A stretch of DNA of 64,000 bases from Pannonibacter sp. SL95 (GTDB lineage: Bacteria; Pseudomonadota; Alphaproteobacteria; Rhizobiales; Stappiaceae): contig NZ_JAPPRC010000006.1 in the NCBI RefSeq assembly GCF_026672425.1, positions 1,240,001 to 1,304,000 on the forward strand, written 5' to 3'. Position numbers and translations under genes: made by a program. Positions 17,327-26,591 of this stretch are shown here, one piece after another; position 1 is the stretch's first letter; every line of letters begins with the position of its first letter. The notes under the pieces were generated by a model. It was not told the DNA's origin, searched no databases, and saw only the letters and a list, made by a program, of their open reading frames with translations.

Positions 17327-18676
17327 TCAGGTGGCCAGCACGTCCCGTGCCGCCGCTTCTCCGCTCATCCATGCCCCGTGTACGGTGGCGTGATGCGCAA
17401 AGAGGCAATGTTCTCCGGCGAAGAACAGCCGCTTTCCCTGCGGCTTTGCCAGCAGCTCAAAGTCCTTCGCTCCGCCTCCTGTGAGCGGGAACGAGTAGGA
17501 GCCACGGGCAAACGGATCGCGACTCCAGTCCGACGCCATCTGCCAGTTCCGCTTTCGGTCAATGCGCGGCAGTTGCAACCGTGCCAGCAGGGCGTCGGCG
17601 GCGGCCATCGCGCTTTCCATCGATGTCTGCTCCAGCGCCCGCCCGCCCTTGCCCCCCGCCACAAGCATGAGAGCTGGCCAGGGAGCCTGCCTGAGCGGAT
17701 AGAGTGCCGTCCACGGCGCAAGCGCCGGATCGGCAGGAAGGATGACGTCCACCGCCGGCAATGCTCCGGTTACGGGAACGGCCAGCTTGAACAGCGTGCC
17801 AACGCCGATCCGCTCCATGGCCTGACGCCGCCGTCCAAGAGCAGCCTCGGGCAGGACGATGTCGCCCGACTTGAGAACGCCGAGCGGCAGGGCCACGACC
17901 ACCTGATCGGCCTCATGCGTCGCCCTGTTTGTCGTCACACGCAGGCCATCCGCCCGCTCCTCGACGCTGACCACCGCTTCATCCAGCCGGATATCGAGAC
18001 CGCGCGCCAGCAGGGCAGGGATCCTGTCGTAGCCCTCCACGATCCAGTGATCGCCGCCGTCCAGCGCCGCGTCATCATCAAAGCTGCCGGCGTCCAGATC
18101 CTCCGGGTCAGCGCCAAGGTCTCCCGTGATTTCCAGACGTAACAATGCGGCAACCAGTGGGGGCAGGACACCACCATGAGAGATCCGGACCAGCGCAGCG
18201 GCCAGCGATTGCCGCGCCGGACTGTCACTCTGTGCATCGACCTGCCGCAGCAGATCCATAAGTTGGGCATCAGCTGCCTCCAGCCGCGCCGGGGGAATTT
18301 TCATCCCCGTGGCGTCCAGTGCCAGGCTCATTCCCCGATCATAGGATGTTGCACGCAAGGACAGGCCTGCGCGCCGGGTCATGTCGATCAGCGGATTTCC
18401 CTGCGTTCCATGGATCCACCCCGCGCCACGCTCGACGGCAAACCCGGCGCTGCGGTCGGTCTCGATGCGCCCGCCGATCCGGGGCCGCGCCTCCAGCACG
18501 GTGACGGACTGACCCGCGTCAGCCAGATGGCGCGCCGCTGAAAGACCAGCCATCCCGGCTCCCAGCACCAGGACGTGCCGGCGGGCCGCTCCGTATGTCC
18601 GCAACGGTATGGCCTGGCTTGCGGCGAACGCTCCCAGTGCCAGCAGGATCCGCCGACGTGTGCCGTCAGCCGACAT
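17327..18676 (-). CDS. Flavin amine oxidase with Tat-type signal
   Basis: The 449-residue protein begins with a twin-arginine-like leader ([15 protein letters not shown]) followed by the FAD-binding motif [19 protein letters not shown] and the MAO fingerprint [13 protein letters not shown], then [14 protein letters not shown] second FAD segment, LFFAGEHC, lies near the C-terminus. The family oxidises amines or polyamines with release of hydrogen peroxide; export by Tat to the periplasm is likely from the leader, while the substrate is unknown. Its ATG overlaps the stop of the upstream GGDEF gene by 11 bp, which suggests coupled translation. Confidence 0.82.
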   Translation of the reverse strand: MSADGTRRRILLALGAFAASQAIPLRTYGAARRHVLVLGAGMAGLSAARHLADAGQSVTVLEARPRIGGRIETDRSAGFAVERGAGWIHGTQGNPLIDMTRRAGLSLRATSYDRGMSLALDATGMKIPPARLEAADAQLMDLLRQVDAQSDSPARQSLAAALVRISHGGVLPPLVAALLRLEITGDLGADPEDLDAGSFDDDAALDGGDHWIVEGYDRIPALLARGLDIRLDEAVVSVEERADGLRVTTNRATHEADQVVVALPLGVLKSGDIVLPEAALGRRRQAMERIGVGTLFKLAVPVTGALPAVDVILPADPALAPWTALYPLRQAPWPALMLVAGGKGGRALEQTSMESAMAAADALLARLQLPRIDRKRNWQMASDWSRDPFARGSYSFPLTGGGAKDFELLAKPQGKRLFFAGEHCLFAHHATVHGAWMSGEAAARDVLAT

Positions 18677-20219
18677 GGACCGACGGACCGCGGCGGCGAC
18701 CGGACGGGTCGGGCCTGAGTGCCTCCGCCTTTGCCATGTCTCCTGCAGACTGCGCCTTTTCGGCGACGCTCTTCAGTCCTTCGACATCCGGGTCGCCGGC
18801 AAAGACAAAGGAGCCGACCCGCCGGGATTTTGCAGCGTAGAGCGCGGCATCGGCAGCCGCCAGAAGCACTTCGCTGTCGGTGCCAGCCGTTTGCGCCATG
18901 GCAATGCCAAGCGAGACACCGAAATGGGCGGATGTTGTCCGCGTCAAGGCAATTGGGGCGGGCACGGTCAACAGGATCTGCTGCGCCAGCCGGGTCAGCT
19001 GCTTGCGATCATGGCCTGCCGTCACCAGCACGATGAACTCGTCACCACCCAGGCGCCCCACCAGCCCTTGCTGCCCAACAGCATCCTCCAGGCGCCGGGC
19101 CACTTGCCGCAGCACCTCATCGCCGGCACCGTGGCCGAAGTTGTCGTTGATCGCCTTGAACCGGTCGAGATCGCAGCTGATGATGGCAAAGGGCTTGGCC
19201 GGTAACCCCGCCACAGCAGCCTCCAGTGCCGCGCTGATCTGCAGCCGGTTGGCAAGACCGGTGAGAATGTCATGCTGGGCAAGGTGGTTGGCTTCGCGCT
19301 CCCGCTCTTCCAGCGCCTTCGTCAGTCCGCTGATCTTCCAGGCGATCACCAGCGCCGACACCGCAATGACGCCGCCCAGGAACACGATGGCCGGAATGAT
19401 CATCTGCCAGACATGCTGCCCAGGCGTCTCACTGACCCACTGAAACTTGCCAAGCTGGCTGCCATCGGCGGCGGTCACCGGAAGATTGGTCAAGCCGGTC
19501 GTCAGCCGTGTCTCGCGGACAAACCGCAGGTCTCCGAACGACAGCTGCGAATTGATGTCGGCCACAAACGCCTCGTCCAGTGCCTTGGAGGACACCAGGA
19601 TGACCGGCGGGCCATTGGGCAGCGAAACCTCGTCGTCATCCGGCACGATCGGCATGGCGACCAGCAGCGATACGACGCCATTCACCTCCGCAAAGGAAAA
19701 GACTGCGCTCTCCTCGACGCGGGTTGCAGCCAGCGTACCTGGCGCATCCAGCGCCGCGCCCTTTTCGGCATGGCGACGCGTGGTGGCCTGCGCGATCTGC
19801 ATGAGGGGAGAGGAGGCCGGCAGCGGCTTGCGCCTGAAGCTCGCCTCGCCAGCGCTGGATTCGGCGAGCAGGATCCCGCCCGGATCGATCAGGAAGGTCT
19901 GTTCGTGACCGAAATCATACCAGAGCGAATCCAGGAACTCGTAGCGCACAAAGCCCGAATTGAAGCGGATCGAGATGTTTTCGACCGAACGGTTCCAGCG
20001 CGCCAGGGTGAACTGGTCGCGGGCAATCAGCATGCTGCGGTCATTGAGCGCGTTTTCCAGCAGGCGCAGCTCGTTGCGCTGGGCTTGCTCGTCGGCCGCA
20101 CGCGAAGCGATGTAGCCGACAAACACGAGCGAGAGTGTCGCCAACGCGATGAGCACTGCGGCCAGCAGATAGACCTGCCGTGTCAGGCTCCAACCCGACC
20201 GCTTCTGCGTCAAGGCCAT
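18666..20219 (-). CDS. CHASE4-like sensor diguanylate cyclase
   Basis: The 517-residue protein has a transmembrane helix near residues 18-38, a periplasmic region of about 235 residues with CHASE4-like features ([32 protein letters not shown]), a second helix (about 275-297) and a GGDEF domain with [22 protein letters not shown] and RLGGDEFIV. No RxxD inhibitory site is visible before GGDEF. It should make cyclic di-GMP in response to a periplasmic cue. A GTG at 20243 is an alternative start, but the ATG at 20219 has a GAG-rich site closer by. The downstream amine oxidase gene overlaps its end. Confidence 0.85.
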   Translation of the reverse strand: MALTQKRSGWSLTRQVYLLAAVLIALATLSLVFVGYIASRAADEQAQRNELRLLENALNDRSMLIARDQFTLARWNRSVENISIRFNSGFVRYEFLDSLWYDFGHEQTFLIDPGGILLAESSAGEASFRRKPLPASSPLMQIAQATTRRHAEKGAALDAPGTLAATRVEESAVFSFAEVNGVVSLLVAMPIVPDDDEVSLPNGPPVILVSSKALDEAFVADINSQLSFGDLRFVRETRLTTGLTNLPVTAADGSQLGKFQWVSETPGQHVWQMIIPAIVFLGGVIAVSALVIAWKISGLTKALEEREREANHLAQHDILTGLANRLQISAALEAAVAGLPAKPFAIISCDLDRFKAINDNFGHGAGDEVLRQVARRLEDAVGQQGLVGRLGGDEFIVLVTAGHDRKQLTRLAQQILLTVPAPIALTRTTSAHFGVSLGIAMAQTAGTDSEVLLAAADAALYAAKSRRVGSFVFAGDPDVEGLKSVAEKAQSAGDMAKAEALRPDPSGRRRGPSVHVG

Positions 20220-20654
20220 GTCTCTCGCGTTCGTCGTCGGCACTGGCAGGCGGTCTCCGCTCGCGGGACGTGGTGTCCCGTCAGGGGCTGCATTTTTCTG
20301 TTCGGGGAGGATAAGTCACCCTAATTAATTTCCCATACGGAAGATTGGCAAATTTCCCGTTAAGGCGGCCCTGTCAGGCGACATCTGTTCCTGCCCCGCG
20401 GCGTGCTCCGGTCATGGAGTCTGGACCCGGCTCATGGGCCCGCGAGGGCCGATGTTCGGTGCGCTGGCCATTCTCCCCACTCGCCACATGTCACAGGGCA
20501 ATGCTCTGATATCGCGGCGTTAGATAGGCAGTTTTCCCTATTTTTCACAAAAGGCAGCCGTTTTTTGCGATTGATATTTCCAACAGTATGGATCGTAAGA
20601 CTGCCTTAACGGAAGATCGCATAGGACACCGCAGCAACACCTCGGGAGGGTGAC
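20220..20654. other. Divergent intergenic region, 435 bp
   Basis: The region between the GGDEF gene and the response regulator gene holds the promoters of both. No gene, RNA element or convincing operator was recognised. Confidence 0.5.
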
Positions 20655-21215
20655 ATGCGCACGCGGATAGACCTCAGCAATCTGTCGTTCCTGATTCTCG
20701 ACGACAACATGCACATGCGCCAGATTCTGCGCTCGATCATGGCCGGCTTTGGCGCCCGGCGAATCTTCGACGCGGGCGATGGTGCCGACGGTCTCGAGAT
20801 CCTGATCGACCGCCGACCGGACCTCATCATCTGTGACTGGGCCATGACCCCGGTCTCCGGCGCGGATTTCCTGAAGCTGCTGCGAGGCGACAAGGACAAG
20901 ACCCTTGCAACGACGCCGGTGGTCATCGTCACCGCCCATGCCCGCAAGCCTGTCGTCCTGGAAGCAATCCGGATCGGCATTCATGGCTTTGTCGCCAAAC
21001 CGGTCGCTCCAGCGGTTCTCCTGAACCGGATCGAGACCGCGCTGGTGCAGCAGGATCTCCATGGCCGCAGCCGTGGTTCGCTCAGCCTGCCAGGGCAGCG
21101 CGCGCCGCAGCGTGCACCGCAACGCCGTGCAAAGCCGACCGAGATCATCGACCTGTCCCAGCCCTCCGCGCGTCCGCTCCCGGTCGACGATGCCATGGGC
21201 CTTGCCTTCCTCTGA
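20655..21215 (+). CDS. Single-domain response regulator (CheY-like) with disordered tail
   Basis: The 186-residue protein is a receiver domain (residues 8-130) with the acidic pair Asp16-Asp17, phospho-acceptor Asp61 in IICDWAMTP, a hydroxyl residue in IVTAHA and Lys115 in FVAKPVAP. The C-terminal 50 residues are rich in Arg, Pro and Gln and look unstructured. There is no output domain, so it should act through protein contact. A strong GGGAGG ribosome site precedes the ATG. Its kinase is not in the window. The gene lies divergent from the CHASE4-like GGDEF protein. Confidence 0.88.
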   Translation: MRTRIDLSNLSFLILDDNMHMRQILRSIMAGFGARRIFDAGDGADGLEILIDRRPDLIICDWAMTPVSGADFLKLLRGDKDKTLATTPVVIVTAHARKPVVLEAIRIGIHGFVAKPVAPAVLLNRIETALVQQDLHGRSRGSLSLPGQRAPQRAPQRRAKPTEIIDLSQPSARPLPVDDAMGLAFL

Positions 21216-21287
21216 GGCCCAGGCCGAAGATACCAGACCCGCTGGCGCTGATTGCCAGCTTGCGGCCGGTGCGGTACTGATTTGCCC

Positions 21288-22970
21288 ATGACCGACGCCT
21301 CCCTTGCCTCCGCCTCCCGCCTTCGCCTCGCCACTGCCCAGCTCAATCCCGTCGTGGGCGACATCAAGGGCAACGCTGCCCTCGTCCGCGCCGCGCGCGC
21401 TGAGGCGGCCGCCAGCGGGGCGCATCTCCTGCTTCTGTCAGAGCTGTTCCTCGCCGGCTATCCGACCGAGGATCTGGTGCTGAAGCCCGCCTTCGTCCGC
21501 GCCTGCCGCGAGGCGGCCGAGGATCTGGCCAAGGACACCGCCGACGGCGGCCCGGCCGTTCTTGTCGGCCTGCCCTGGTCCGACGGTGAGGGCGTGCACA
21601 ATTCCGTCGCCCTGCTCGATGGCGGGCGCATCGCCGCTGTCCGGCACAAGGTCGACCTGCCCAATTACGGCGTCTTTGACGAGAAGCGCGTCTTCACCCC
21701 GGGGCCGCTGCCGGGGCCGGTCGAGTTCCGCGGCCTGCGCCTCGGCCTGCCGATCTGCGAAGACGCCTGGGCCGACGAGGTCATCGAGTGCCTGACCGAA
21801 ACCGGCGCCGAGATCCTGCTGATCCCCAATGCCTCGCCCTACTGGGCCGGCAAGGCGGAAGAGCGGCTGCAGGTCATGGTCGCCCGCGTGGTCGAGAGCG
21901 GCCTGCCGCTGGTCTATTGCAACCAGTTCGGCGGCCAGGACGAGCTGGTCTTCGACGGCGCCTCCTTTGCCCTCAACGCCGACCGCAGCCTCGCCTTCCA
22001 GCTGCCGCAGTTCGCAAGCCTGATCTCCGTCACCGACTGGGAGCGGGACGGGGAGGGGACGCTTCGCTGCGTCTCCGGTCCCGTTCATCCGCTGCCGGCC
22101 CGCGAGGAAGCCAACTGGCTCGCCTGTGTCCAGGGTCTGCGCGACTATGTCGACAAGAACCGGTTCCCCGGTGTCGTGCTCGGCCTGTCCGGCGGCATCG
22201 ATTCGGCCGTCTGTGCCGCCATGGCCGTCGATGCGCTGGGCGCTGACCGTGTGCATGGCATCATGATGCCCTACCGCTACACCTCGACCGACAGCCTGCG
22301 CGATGCCAAGGCCAGCGCCGATGCGCTCGGCCTGCGCTACGACATCGTCCCGATCGAGGCGCCGATGACCGGCTTCAGCGAGGTTCTCGCCCCGCTCTTT
22401 GCCGGCCGCGCCCCGGACATCACGGAAGAAAACCTGCAGTCGCGCAGCCGCGGCGTCATTCTCATGGCTGTGTCCAACAAGTTCGGCGCCATGGTGCTGA
22501 CCACCGGCAACAAGTCGGAAATGTCGGTCGGCTACGCCACGCTCTACGGCGACATGAACGGCGGCTACAATCCGATCAAGGATCTCTACAAGACCGAGGT
22601 CTACCGTCTGGCCGCCTGGCGCAACCTGAACCGCCCGGACAGCCTGAAGGGCCCGGCCAGCGAGGTCGTTCCCGCCGCCGTCATCACCAAGGCGCCCTCG
22701 GCGGAGCTGCGCGAGAACCAGACCGACCAGGACAGCCTGCCGCCCTATGACGTGCTCGATGCCATCCTTGAGGGCCTTGTCGAGAACGAGCTGTCCGTGG
22801 CCGAGATCGAGGCCAGGGGCTACGACCGCGCCACAATCCAGCGCGTCGAGCACCTGCTTTACATCGCCGAGTACAAGCGCCGCCAGGCCCCTCCCGGCGT
22901 CAAGATCACCCGCCGCAATTTCGGCCGCGACCGCCGCTACCCCATCACCAACCGCTTCCGCGACCGCTAA
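21288..22970 (+). CDS. nadE: Glutamine-dependent NAD(+) synthetase
   Basis: The 560-residue enzyme combines an N-terminal nitrilase-like amidase (catalytic Glu in LLLSELFLAGYP, Lys in RHKVDLPNYGVFDE, Cys in GLPICEDAW) with a C-terminal NAD synthetase carrying the PP-loop LGLSGGIDSAVCAAM and the substrate loops MPYRYTSTDS, TGNKSEMSVGYATLYGDMNG. It amidates nicotinate adenine dinucleotide with ammonia taken from glutamine. The ATG at 21288 was chosen over an in-frame codon at 21252 with no family similarity. It stands 72 bp after the response regulator gene. Confidence 0.95.
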   Translation: MTDASLASASRLRLATAQLNPVVGDIKGNAALVRAARAEAAASGAHLLLLSELFLAGYPTEDLVLKPAFVRACREAAEDLAKDTADGGPAVLVGLPWSDGEGVHNSVALLDGGRIAAVRHKVDLPNYGVFDEKRVFTPGPLPGPVEFRGLRLGLPICEDAWADEVIECLTETGAEILLIPNASPYWAGKAEERLQVMVARVVESGLPLVYCNQFGGQDELVFDGASFALNADRSLAFQLPQFASLISVTDWERDGEGTLRCVSGPVHPLPAREEANWLACVQGLRDYVDKNRFPGVVLGLSGGIDSAVCAAMAVDALGADRVHGIMMPYRYTSTDSLRDAKASADALGLRYDIVPIEAPMTGFSEVLAPLFAGRAPDITEENLQSRSRGVILMAVSNKFGAMVLTTGNKSEMSVGYATLYGDMNGGYNPIKDLYKTEVYRLAAWRNLNRPDSLKGPASEVVPAAVITKAPSAELRENQTDQDSLPPYDVLDAILEGLVENELSVAEIEARGYDRATIQRVEHLLYIAEYKRRQAPPGVKITRRNFGRDRRYPITNRFRDR

Positions 22971-23224
22971 GCGGGCCGGTTGTCCGCCCGCCGGCCGGAT
23001 TCATCGTCTCAAGCCGCTGACTCAGTCTCTGAACCACCGGATCCGGCACTTGAACGGGTCAAAGTCGCCACGAAAACAGGGTCTTGTCCAATGAAACGGA
23101 CTCAGGTTCTGATCCGGCTGACTCGATTTGCGAGCCAGTTCAAGTGGATGCGGTGACGGATTCGATCGGCTGGGAAGGCCTTGTCGCGTCATGGAACAAG
23201 GTCGGCTGCAGGGAGGGGGACCGG

Positions 23225-23596
23225 ATGAGTCGGATCACGGATGGGACCCGGAAGCGAGCCAAGGACCTGCGCCGGGACCAGACCTTTCAGGAACGCGCCC
23301 TCTGGCCGCATCTTCGCGGCCTGAAAGCGCACGGCCTTCATGTCCGCCGGCAAGCTCCCATTGGCCCCTACATCGCCGACTTCGCCCTCTTGTCCCATCG
23401 CCTCGTCATCGAGATTGACGGCGACAGCCACGGTGCCCCCGGTCAGTCCCGGCACGACGCCACCCGCGACCAGTGGCTCGCGTCCCAGGGCTTCACGGTC
23501 TGGCGCTTTTCCGCCCGCGACATCGAACACAATCTGGAAGGCATCGTCGAAACCATTCTTCTGCGCCTTGGATTGTTCGGTCCGGAGAACGATTGA
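23225..23596 (+). CDS. DUF559 (Vsr/restriction-endonuclease-like) protein
   Basis: The 123-residue product fits the DUF559 family: RAKDLRRDQTFQERALWPHLR at the N-terminus, the core APIGPYIADFALLSHRLVIEIDG with the acidic Asp and Glu of a PD-(D/E)xK-like site, and GFTVWRFSARDI near the end. These proteins are related to the very short patch repair nuclease, but their role is not established. GGGAGGGGG lies just upstream of the chosen ATG; an in-frame extension to 23084 is not family-like. It borders a repeat-rich stretch. Confidence 0.8.
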   Translation: MSRITDGTRKRAKDLRRDQTFQERALWPHLRGLKAHGLHVRRQAPIGPYIADFALLSHRLVIEIDGDSHGAPGQSRHDATRDQWLASQGFTVWRFSARDIEHNLEGIVETILLRLGLFGPEND

Positions 23597-23620
23597 GGTT
23601 TGAACCCTTTGTTTTCCGCA

Positions 23621-23790
23621 GAGCCCCCCACCCCCGACCCCTCCCCACGAGGGGGAGGGGAGCAGAAGCGCCGAGCCCGGATTTCCTGCCACGTCGAATT
23701 CAGAATATTGGTGTCTGCGATTACGGCGTCACGGCAAAGCCTCTCCGCCCCCCTCCCCCTGGTGGGGAGGGGTTAGGGGTGGGGGGAGCC
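23621..23790. repeat. GC-rich palindromic intergenic element, copy A
   Basis: The roughly 170-bp unit begins and ends with complementary C-rich and G-rich arms (around 23624-23646 and 23764-23788). It shares an internal block, including GTCGAATTCAGAATATTG, with copy B in the same orientation. No gene was recognised in 23597-24164. Confidence 0.7.
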
Positions 23791-23868
23791 CCACGCTCAG
23801 GCCTTCACAGAAGTACGCAGCGAGCCAGCCCAGAGGCACTTTCGATCACCGAGCCCCTCCGCCCCGCC

Positions 23869-24071
23869 GAGCCCCCCACCCCCGACCCCTCCCCACCAGG
23901 GGGAGGGGAGCAGAAGCGCCGAGCCCGGACTTCCTGCCACGTCGAATTCAGAATATTGATATTGGCGATCTCGGCATGATGGCACGACCTCTCCGCACCC
24001 CTCCCCCTGGTGGGGGCCGAAGGCGGGGCGAGACCCGTGGCTCGACCCCGGTAGGGTTAGGGGTGGGGGGA
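23869..24071. repeat. GC-rich palindromic intergenic element, copy B
   Basis: This copy matches copy A closely over its first 80 bp and again at its right arm. It differs by an extra block of about 40 bp within the right arm (about 24015-24053). The two copies form a direct tandem separated by 78 bp. Confidence 0.7.
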
Positions 24072-24164
24072 TGTCCCGCACAGTGCCATGAGTTTGGTTG
24101 AACAGAATTTCGGCTCGTTAGAACACGAACCTCGAAAACCAACTAGACCCCGCCTAGCTCCAAA

Positions 24165-24322
24165 CCCTCACCCCCGCCTCAATTCCTCCAGCGCCCGGTC
24201 AATCAGCGCATCGGCGGCGCCCATATGCCGGGCGGGGTCCTTGAGGGTGTCCCAGTCGATCGGGGCGGACCTCTGGGTGCGCAGGACGTCGATGAGGGGC
24301 TGGCCACTGGCGAGCGTCTCGG
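24165..24322 (-). repeat. Detached duplicate of the pcaB 3' end
   Basis: The 158 bp align without gaps to 25262-25419 with about 15 mismatches. On the minus strand it still reads as the PcaB C-terminus (for example APIDWDTLKDPARHMGAAD and a stop after ELRRG), with a mix of silent and replacement changes. Homology breaks off sharply at both ends. It has no start of its own and is not expected to be translated as a gene. Confidence 0.85.
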
Positions 24323-25261
24323 AGCGATTTGACCTCGCGCATTACAAACTGGAGCATGATTGAGCTGCCTGTTCAAAGCTAGATGCGCAACAACGGTGGA
24401 GCAATGTTCAGGCTGAGGGCTTCATCTAAACATAATAAGTGAAAAATATAAACAAACTGCAACTCGAGAAAATTCAATAACACTCAATAATCTATAAAAT
24501 AATATTTTACTAAAACATATGATGTGAACATCAATGCAAAAAATTCATTTTATGCCAAGTTGAGATCTTCTGACAGAAGATCAATTATTGCTCTCGACTT
24601 TGCTCGGTGACTCCTATCGTGTCAAGGATGCCGGAAACATCAACCCAAATGGTGCGGCCTGTTTCAATCCACAGCTTCATACCATCCTCGGGTTCTCCCC
24701 TAAAGATGTGTGGGGCGCCATGTCCAAAAAATCTAACAAACCCATCATTCGGTGTACCTACTGTTCTGCGGCCAATCTCTTTGGCCTCCTGATTGAGAAA
24801 AACCTCATGAACAGCGACGATCTCACCATTTTCGTCAGTCACCGAAAAAACAGTAGAATTATTTTTAGGGTTGAACCTTACGCAGTCAGGGTATCGGTTA
24901 CTTTCTGGCATAGTCGAGCAGTCCTTGAATCCTAGGTTCAATTCCTCTTTGACAGGCTTAAGAAGTCGTCAATCACAAATATAGCGAAAATCCTGGTGCA
25001 CTCAAGCGGACGCTTTCGGGTGTGTTTAAAAATTTATCATTCAGATAAAAATTTTATCAAATACTCAGGTGAGCCTGTTAAACAGATTACATATGAAGGT
25101 CAAAATTTTGATGCCAATTTGCAAAAAACTATTCTGTTAAGTTATATCTGGCTGATTGCTCTACGCGCTTGAAGAAGTGTCGTTCGAGGAACAAAGTGGG
25201 AATAGCTGTGTAAGTTTTGCACGTCATGCGCGTCCCCACTGGCTGTCGTTTTTGTAGCCAC
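24323..25261. other. AT-rich inserted segment between two pcaB 3' ends
   Basis: About 0.94 kb of visibly AT-rich DNA separates the two copies of the pcaB 3' end. It holds one candidate small gene (24585-24941, minus) and no recognisable integrase or transposase. An imperfect AT-rich inverted repeat lies near 25026-25055. The remaining parts, 24323-24584 and 24942-25261, show nothing else recognisable. Base composition unlike the neighbours and the flanking duplication suggest the remnant of an integrated element. Confidence 0.65.
24585..24941 (-). CDS. Hypothetical protein in AT-rich insert, perhaps a primase-like remnant
   Basis: A 118-codon frame starts at a TTG (24941) or an internal ATG (24911); the frame continues upstream to a stop at 24969, so the N-terminus may be lost. 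The product is not recognised with confidence. The pattern VFSVTDENGEIVAVHEVFL followed by RRTVG, FVRFFG and GMKLWIETGR faintly recalls the DUF7146/Toprim region of mobile-element primases (a G-x-P-V-G-I-H-R-type strand followed by an EGIET-like helix), but the key glutamate context is not preserved. Codon use is AT-rich, unlike the neighbours. This assignment is a weak inference. Confidence 0.4.
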   Translation of the reverse strand: MNLGFKDCSTMPESNRYPDCVRFNPKNNSTVFSVTDENGEIVAVHEVFLNQEAKEIGRRTVGTPNDGFVRFFGHGAPHIFRGEPEDGMKLWIETGRTIWVDVSGILDTIGVTEQSREQ

Positions 25262-25419
25262 CCCTCACCCCCGCCTCAATGCCTCCAGCGCCCGGTCAAT
25301 CAGCTCATCGGCGGCGCCCATGTGCCGGGCGGGATCCTTGAGGCTGTCCCAGTCGATCTGGGCGGATGTCTGGCTGCGCAGGACGTCGATGAGGTTCTGG
25401 CCGGAGGCGAGCGCCTCGG
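25262..25419 (-). repeat. pcaB 3' end, copy joined to the gene
   Basis: This is the partner of 24165-24322. It contains the last 51 or so codons of the pcaB reading frame and its stop. The shared block ends within the GEG-coding region upstream and 3 bp after the stop codon downstream. Confidence 0.85.
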
Positions 25420-26588
25420 CGCAGGCGGTCTTGACGAGAGCTTGCGCCGCGCTGCGCGGCATGTGGTCGGCGAGGGCGAAGCTGGCCGCCTCGGCCAGCA
25501 TCAGGCCTTGTGCTGCCTCGAAGGTCGCGCGCATGGCCACTTCGTTGACGCTGAGGCCGGCAACAAGCTCGGCCGCCGTGGCAAGGGCAGCGCCCGTCTG
25601 CAGCAGCATGTCGGGCAGGTGCAGCTGTTCGATCAGCCAGGCCGCGCCGCTGCGTTCCTGTTCGGCAAGGGCAGCCTGATTGAGCACGCCGGCAAGACCG
25701 CCGGTGCTGCGGGCGAGCGCGATCAGCACTTCGGCCGCCACCGGATTGGCCTTGTTCGGCATGGTCGAGGAGCCGCCCGCCCCGGCTAGGCTGACCTCGC
25801 CGATCTCGTTCTGGGCGAGCAGCACCACATCTTGGCCCATCTTGCCGAGACTGCCGGTGATGAGCGCCAGCAGGCTGCCCAGTTCCAGAATCGTGTCGCG
25901 CGCGGTGTGCCAGGGCAGGGCCAGGGTCGTCAGCTTCAGCCGGGCGGCGAGCCGCGCCTCGACGGCAAGCCCTTTGTGTCCAAGTGCCGCCAGATTGCCC
26001 GAGGCCCCGCCGAGCGAGACGGCGAGCAGCCGGGGGCGCAACTCGGCGAGCCGGTCGAGATGCCGCGTCAGCGGCAGCATCCAGCCCGGCGGCCTTGAGG
26101 CCGAAGCTCGTCGGCGTCGCCTGCTGCATCCGCGTGCGCGCGGCAATGGGCGTTGCCCGGTGCGCCTCGGCCAGCGCGCCGAGCGCAAGGGCGAGCGCTT
26201 TCAGCCGCGTCTCGAACAGATCGAGGATCCGGGCGAGGCGCAGCACCAGCGCGGTGTCGACGATGTCCTGGCTGGTCGCGCCCCAATGGACGTAGCCGGC
26301 ATCCGCCGCCGGCACCGCTTTGCGCAGGTCGGCGACGAGGGCGGGAACGGGGACGCCGTCGCGCCCCATGCCTGCCTTGAGCGCCTCAAGGTCCGGCGTC
26401 AGGAGCCGGGCGGCGTCCGCGATCCGCGCCGCCGCCTCCGCCGGGATCAGGCCGCAATCGGCCTCCGCCAGCGCCAGTGCCGCTTCCACCTCCAGCAGGG
26501 CCGCGACCTCGGCCGTCGCCCCGAGCAGGGCTTCGGTCTCGGGATCGCGGATCAGTCCGGCAAGGAGGCAATCGCGGCTTGGGGACAT
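25265..26588 (-). pseudogene. pcaB: 3-carboxy-cis,cis-muconate cycloisomerase, frameshifted
   Basis: The gene reads as PcaB in two frames. The first frame (from ATG 26588) gives the N-terminal third, ending with TRMQQATPTSFGLKAAG. The second gives the rest from WMLPLTRHLDRLAELRP through the fumarase-family signature GSSTMPNKANPVAAEV to the stop at 25265. The break fits one extra base in the C-triplet at 26085-26087 (GGG on the coding strand, where GG is expected). If real, the cycloisomerase that turns 3-carboxymuconate into the gamma-lactone is lost unless another copy exists. It could also be a sequencing error. It is the last gene of the pca operon, 3 bp after pcaF. Confidence 0.85.
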
Positions 26589-26591
26589 GGC

